A DNA stretch of 9,472 nt from Thermoplasmata archaeon. Lineage in GTDB: Archaea; Thermoplasmatota; Thermoplasmata; Thermoplasmatales; Thermoplasmataceae. How positions within the stretch are numbered: position 1 is the first letter of the stretch; each line of letters opens with the position of its first letter. The notes under the pieces were generated by a model. It did no database searches and was not told the DNA's origin. It was given only the letters and a program-made list of their open reading frames with translations. The stretch spans positions 1 through 9,472 of the forward strand of contig JAJYRT010000068.1 of the NCBI GenBank assembly GCA_021793945.1, read 5' to 3'. The position numbers and the translations under genes are program-made. This document shows, one piece after another, positions 6,047-9,472 of this stretch.

Positions 6047-8284
6047 ATGCAACATGGTGACGGAATAATTTTAAGAGTTGCCGAAGCTAATTCAACCGAT
6101 CCCGGCATGTCAAGGGTCAGATTGGATGAGGACTCCAGGATAGCACTTGGAACCGAAATCGGCGACGTAGTTGAAATCGAAAAAGGTAAAAAGACCGTCG
6201 GCAGGGTTTACAGGGCCAGGCCAGAGGACGAAAACCGCGGAATGGTCAGGATTGATAGCGTAATGAGAAACAACTGTGGCGCATCAATCGGGGACAAAGT
6301 CAGGGTAAAGAAAGTTCACGCTGAGGAAGCCAAGAAGGTTACACTTGCACCAATTATCAGGAAAGATCAGCGCCTGAAGTTTGGCGAGGGCATAGACGAG
6401 TTCGTCCAGAAATCGCTGATGAGAAGACCAATGATTGAGACGGATAATATCAGTGTTCCTGGTCTTACTCTGGCTGGTCACTCAGGCCTGCTATTCAAGG
6501 TGATCAAGACCATGCCGAGCAAGGTTCCCGTAGAGGTGGGGGAAACCACAAAAATAGAAATCAGGGAGGAGCCGGCTTCCGAGGTTCTGGAGGACGTTTC
6601 CAGGATAAGCTACGAGGATATCGGAGGACTTTCCGACCAGCTTGGCCGGGTAAGGGAGATTATAGAGTTACCGCTAAAGCATCCGGAGCTATTTGAGCGT
6701 CTGGGAATTCACCCGCCGAAAGGTGTGCTTCTGCATGGACCTCCCGGTACAGGAAAAACTCTCATTGCTCGCGCAGTAGCCAATGAATCTGGCGCTAATT
6801 TCTTCTCAATAAACGGGCCTGAAATAATGAGCAAATATTACGGACAGAGTGAACAGAAGCTCAGGGAAATTTTCCTCAAGGCCGAGGATTCCGAGCCTTC
6901 CATAATATTCATTGATGAGATAGATTCCATAGCCCCTAAAAGAGAAGAAGTCCAGGGGGAGGTAGAAAGAAGGGTTGTTGCCCAGCTGCTCACTCTTATG
7001 GACGGCCTGAAGGAGAGAGGCCACGTCATCGTCATAGGCGCAACCAATCGTCTGGACGCAGTCGATCCCGCACTCAGGAGACCGGGAAGATTTGATCGTG
7101 AGATAAACATTGGTGTTCCAGACAAGAAGGGAAGGCTGGAAATACTGTCCATTCACGCAAGGGGCATGCCGCTTGGAATGGACGATGAGAAGAAGACACA
7201 ATTCCTTACTGAGATTGCAAACCTCACCTACGGCTTTGTTGGTGCGGACCTTGCGGCCCTGGCACGGGAGAGCGCCATGAATGCGCTCAGGCGTTACCTG
7301 CCTGAAATTGATCTGGACAAGCCGATCCCAATGGAGATTCTGGAAAAGATGTCGGTAACAGAGGATGATTTCATGGAAGCGCTGAAAGGAATTGAACCCA
7401 GCAGCCTCAGGGAGGTTACCATTGAAATACCCAATGTAAAATGGGAAGACATAGGCGGACTGGAGGCGGTAAAATCGGAACTCAGGGAAGCAGTCGAGCT
7501 ACCGCTGCTGAAGCCGGATGTATTCAAGAGGCTCGGGATACGGGCATCCAAAGGGTTCCTCCTTTACGGCCCCCCTGGAGTAGGCAAAACGCTTCTGGCG
7601 AAAGCCGTTGCAAGTGAGAGCAACGCCAATTTCATCTCAGTAAAGGGTCCGGAAGTATTGAGCAAATGGGTAGGGGAGAGCGAGAAGGCCGTAAGGGAGA
7701 TATTCAAGAAAGCAAAGCAGGTCGCCCCAACAATCGTGTTCCTGGACGAAATTGATTCTATTGCTCCAAGCAGGGGAACGTACGGAGATTCAGGAGTTAC
7801 TGAAAGAATAGTTAACCAGCTTCTGACTTCTCTCGATGGAATAGAAGTCCTGCAGGGAGTCGTGGTTATCGCCGCAACAAACCGTCCGGATATCATAGAC
7901 AATGCCTTGCTCAGGGCGGGAAGGTTTGACAAGCTCGTCTATATACCGCCTCCAGACAAGGAGAGCAGATACAACATCCTGAAGGTGCACACCAAGAATA
8001 TGCCGCTAAACAAGGACGTTGATCTGAAGAGAATCGCAGAGAAAACCGATGGTTACGTCGGCGCGGACCTGGAAAACCTTTGCAGGGAAGCGGGGATGAT
8101 GGCATACAGGCAGAATTCCGATGCAACAGAGGTTACTGAGAAGAACTTTTCAGACGCACTGAAAGTCATAAGGCCATCCGTCGATGAGGACGTCATCAAG
8201 TTCTACAAAGGGCTATCCGACAGCATTGGAAAGAATGTTATCGAGCGTAAAAAGACCATAGAGGAAACCGGCCTGTATCAGTAG
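6047..8284 (+). CDS. vat: Cdc48/p97-type AAA+ ATPase VAT
   Basis: A 745-residue Cdc48/VAT unfoldase, with the same length and N-terminal signature ([15 protein letters not shown]) as I remember for Thermoplasma VAT. Residues 1-185 form the N-domain (double-psi barrel plus C-terminal barrel). D1 has Walker A GPPGTGKT (231-238), pore loop KYYG (263-266), Walker B IIFIDEID with E291, and the arginine-finger segment RRPGRFD (344-350). D2 has Walker A GPPGVGKT (508-515), pore residue W541 in KWVG, Walker B IVFLDEID with E568, and LLRAGRFD. The chain ends L743-Y744-Q745, an HbYX motif of the kind that docks ATPases on the 20S proteasome. It acts in the cytoplasm as a hexamer that threads proteins through its pore, alone or with the 20S core. 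All motifs are intact. A TATA box about 24.5 bp upstream supports this start and a leaderless mRNA. The gene appears monocistronic. Confidence 0.97.
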   Translation: MQHGDGIILRVAEANSTDPGMSRVRLDEDSRIALGTEIGDVVEIEKGKKTVGRVYRARPEDENRGMVRIDSVMRNNCGASIGDKVRVKKVHAEEAKKVTLAPIIRKDQRLKFGEGIDEFVQKSLMRRPMIETDNISVPGLTLAGHSGLLFKVIKTMPSKVPVEVGETTKIEIREEPASEVLEDVSRISYEDIGGLSDQLGRVREIIELPLKHPELFERLGIHPPKGVLLHGPPGTGKTLIARAVANESGANFFSINGPEIMSKYYGQSEQKLREIFLKAEDSEPSIIFIDEIDSIAPKREEVQGEVERRVVAQLLTLMDGLKERGHVIVIGATNRLDAVDPALRRPGRFDREINIGVPDKKGRLEILSIHARGMPLGMDDEKKTQFLTEIANLTYGFVGADLAALARESAMNALRRYLPEIDLDKPIPMEILEKMSVTEDDFMEALKGIEPSSLREVTIEIPNVKWEDIGGLEAVKSELREAVELPLLKPDVFKRLGIRASKGFLLYGPPGVGKTLLAKAVASESNANFISVKGPEVLSKWVGESEKAVREIFKKAKQVAPTIVFLDEIDSIAPSRGTYGDSGVTERIVNQLLTSLDGIEVLQGVVVIAATNRPDIIDNALLRAGRFDKLVYIPPPDKESRYNILKVHTKNMPLNKDVDLKRIAEKTDGYVGADLENLCREAGMMAYRQNSDATEVTEKNFSDALKVIRPSVDEDVIKFYKGLSDSIGKNVIERKKTIEETGLYQ

Positions 8285-8290
8285 ATACGG

Positions 8291-8304
8291 CCCTCTCTTT
8301 TTTA
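8291..8304 (+). terminator. T-rich transcription terminator after VAT
   Basis: Seven bases past the VAT stop is CCCTCTCTTTTTTA, with six consecutive T at 8298-8303; archaeal RNA polymerase commonly terminates at such T-runs. A small hairpin (AAGCC-ACA-GGCTT, 8317-8329) lies in the same 72-bp convergent gap with mtnC but is not followed by a T-run. Confidence 0.55.
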
Positions 8305-8356
8305 TTGGATCACCCAAAGCCACAGGCTTGTTTCAGTTTCGCCCTGCTGCAAGCAG

Positions 8357-9103
8357 TTAAGGCAGAATTATTTCAGTGAAATTGGATATGGTATTTCTGG
8401 AATAATCGGCACCTGAAGAACCTTTTTCCCTACTTACCAGAATACCGGAGAACCCGGCAGAAACTGCCGCATTTATTTCCGCTGGTGCATCTGACAGGAA
8501 GAGGAAATTATGTGCCGGTATGCCGGAGACTTCTGAAATTGTTTCATAACTCCTCCGCTCTGCTTTTTTTCCAACGGATGTGTCAAAATAGCCTTCAATA
8601 TATCGGGTCATATCTCCGTATTCAGTTGTGCTGAAAAGGAGCTTCTGGGACAGAATACTTCCAGATGAGTAAATGTATATTTTCTTCCCTGAATCTTTCC
8701 ATTTTTTCAACGCGCCAGGCACATCTTTATATACACTTCCTCTCAGGCTTCCCCCATTATAACCATCCATCCAAATATGGCCTTCTAGATCCTTCAGCGC
8801 ATATGCCTTGCTGTCCCGGTCTATAAGCCAGATACAATAGCGGGTAGCCGATTCCAGTTTTTTATCGGTGCTGCTTCCATCCCATGCGGGACCCGCTTTT
8901 AAAACTGAAGCGTCTGAGTTATGCATATTACCGAGGTCATCAACTATTTTCAGGATATCCTTCCGATCGACATTTTTCTTGAGGAAGCTCCCGATATTTT
9001 CTTTCGCATAATTGAAAAGCGTCGTGTGGACAAACTCCATGGGTGTCGTGGTACCCTCTATGTCCAGGAGGACACCTCTGACGTCATTCACAACAGCAGG
9101 CAT
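8357..9103 (-). CDS. mtnC: enolase-phosphatase E1 (acireductone synthase), methionine salvage
   Basis: A 248-residue HAD-superfamily enzyme. In one polypeptide it enolises and dephosphorylates 2,3-diketo-5-methylthiopentyl-1-phosphate to give acireductone, the substrate of MtnD. The E1 signature DIEGTTTP (14-21) contains D14 and the E1-specific E16. Motif II is SSGSILSQKLLF (146-157). Motif III is in the YFDTSVGKKAERRSY block (172-186; the Lys is K179 or K180). Motif IV is FLSDAPAEINAA (202-213) with D205. The helical cap region lies between motifs I and II, and the length is usual for the family. The ATG at 9103 has AGGA eight bases upstream and follows the mtnD stop after only three bases, so the two genes form one transcription unit. 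Methionine salvage recycles the methylthioadenosine made in polyamine synthesis. E1 is, as far as I recall, uncommon in archaea, which makes past transfer from bacteria plausible but untested. Confidence 0.93.
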   Translation of the reverse strand: MPAVVNDVRGVLLDIEGTTTPMEFVHTTLFNYAKENIGSFLKKNVDRKDILKIVDDLGNMHNSDASVLKAGPAWDGSSTDKKLESATRYCIWLIDRDSKAYALKDLEGHIWMDGYNGGSLRGSVYKDVPGALKKWKDSGKKIYIYSSGSILSQKLLFSTTEYGDMTRYIEGYFDTSVGKKAERRSYETISEVSGIPAHNFLFLSDAPAEINAAVSAGFSGILVSREKGSSGADYSRNTISNFTEIILP

Positions 9104-9106
9104 GCC

Positions 9107-9472
9107 TCAGTTCCTTTTTTTATCTGCCCTGATATATGCGGGCCCAAAGCACATGGGTTGGTAGTTCTTGTCAACTCCGTCTGTTACGTAGTATGGCGTC
9201 CATCCTGAAATGTCCTGGAACAGCCTGATCGCCCTTATATTTCTGTCTTCGCACAGGTCGAACCAGTGATGCGTGTCTCTGGGTATCCTAAGCAGATCCC
9301 CAGCAGAAACCTCTATTGCAACAACATCTGAGTTTTCCGGATGAATGTGGAATATACCATGCCCGGATATGGTGAACCTCACCTCATCCTCCTTGTGCAA
9401 ATGTTCCTTGTTGAATTTAGCCAGCATAGAATCAAGTCCCGGCGTTGTCGAATTAATGTCTATTACATCAGC
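9107..9472 (-). CDS. mtnD: acireductone dioxygenase (5' partial, runs off the window)
   Basis: The C-terminal two thirds (121 residues plus stop) of acireductone dioxygenase, a cupin metalloenzyme that oxidises acireductone with O2. The Fe form gives the methionine precursor 2-keto-4-methylthiobutyrate plus formate, while the Ni form releases CO. Numbered from the internal ATG at 9427, the metal ligands are H9, H11 and E15 in [11 protein letters not shown] (the HxHxxxxE cupin motif) and H54 in the HHWFDL segment. [16 protein letters not shown] and the [10 protein letters not shown] block are diagnostic. The frame stays open from 9427 to the window edge, encoding [19 protein letters not shown], which fits the family upstream of the metal motif. 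The ATG at 9427 is therefore an internal Met, and about 60 N-terminal residues lie outside the window. The gene precedes mtnC by three bases. The metal used cannot be read from the sequence. Confidence 0.93.
   Translation of the reverse strand, partial: ADVIDINSTTPGLDSMLAKFNKEHLHKEDEVRFTISGHGIFHIHPENSDVVAIEVSAGDLLRIPRDTHHWFDLCEDRNIRAIRLFQDISGWTPYYVTDGVDKNYQPMCFGPAYIRADKKRN

Noticed and set aside
6806..7201. Long open frames antisense to VAT (and similar ones at 7564-7932, 3893-4219 and 773-1162)
   Set aside because: They lie opposite strongly conserved coding sequence, show no recognisable motifs, and are explained by codon bias of the real genes.
8317..8329. Hairpin AAGCC-ACA-GGCTT as an intrinsic terminator
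   Set aside because: Only five base pairs and no T-run on either side. The T6 tract at 8298-8303 is the better VAT terminator.
9425..9427. The ATG (minus strand) as the mtnD start
   Set aside because: The frame continues open to the window end with family-like sequence, and a 106-residue protein would lack the N-terminal part of the dioxygenase.

Overview
The window most likely comes from an archaeon of the order Thermoplasmatales (Thermoplasma/Ferroplasma/Cuniculiplasma-type acidophiles). The strongest evidence is the 745-residue AAA+ ATPase at 6047-8284. It matches Thermoplasma acidophilum VAT, as I remember that protein, in length, domain order and catalytic-residue numbering (Walker B Glu at 291 and 568). 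Archaeal promoter geometry and a probable Thermoplasmatales-type mevalonate gene pair agree with this. The window is gene-dense, with eight protein genes. The first (left edge) and last (right edge) are cut by the window. I see no rRNA, tRNA, CRISPR array, insertion sequence or phage gene.

Layout: (1) 2-1243 (+) is a YcaQ/AlkX-type winged-helix DNA glycosylase missing only its first few residues. (2) 1460-2188 (-) is a small alpha/beta hydrolase of the plant-esterase/hydroxynitrile-lyase type; a 7-bp inverted repeat covers its TATA region. (3) 2313-4646 (+) is a three-gene operon with overlapping reading frames: an isochorismatase-fold protein that has lost its catalytic triad, a P-loop kinase that is probably mevalonate-3-phosphate 5-kinase, and a GHMP-family protein that is probably mevalonate 3,5-bisphosphate decarboxylase. 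(4) 4661-5989 (-) is an FAD-dependent DAO-family oxidoreductase, convergent with the operon and divergent from the next gene. (5) 6047-8284 (+) is Cdc48/VAT with a C-terminal HbYX proteasome-docking tail. (6) 8357-9472 (-) is a methionine-salvage pair, mtnD (acireductone dioxygenase, partial) followed by mtnC (enolase-phosphatase E1).

How the genes work together: the operon in (3) would supply two consecutive steps of the acid-adapted archaeal mevalonate route (mevalonate 3-phosphate to mevalonate 3,5-bisphosphate to isopentenyl phosphate), which feeds ether-lipid synthesis. The preceding mevalonate 3-kinase and the following isopentenyl phosphate kinase are not in the window. The triad-less isochorismatase-fold protein that leads this operon is the least explained item here. 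The mtnD/mtnC pair carries out consecutive steps of the oxygen-dependent methionine salvage pathway. VAT is an unfoldase that can feed the 20S proteasome.

Regulation: the 57-bp gap between the FAD oxidoreductase and VAT contains overlapping, oppositely oriented TATA-like boxes. Each lies about 25 bp from its own start codon, which suggests leaderless mRNAs in both directions. Functions are assigned by motif reading and recall only; no database search was possible.
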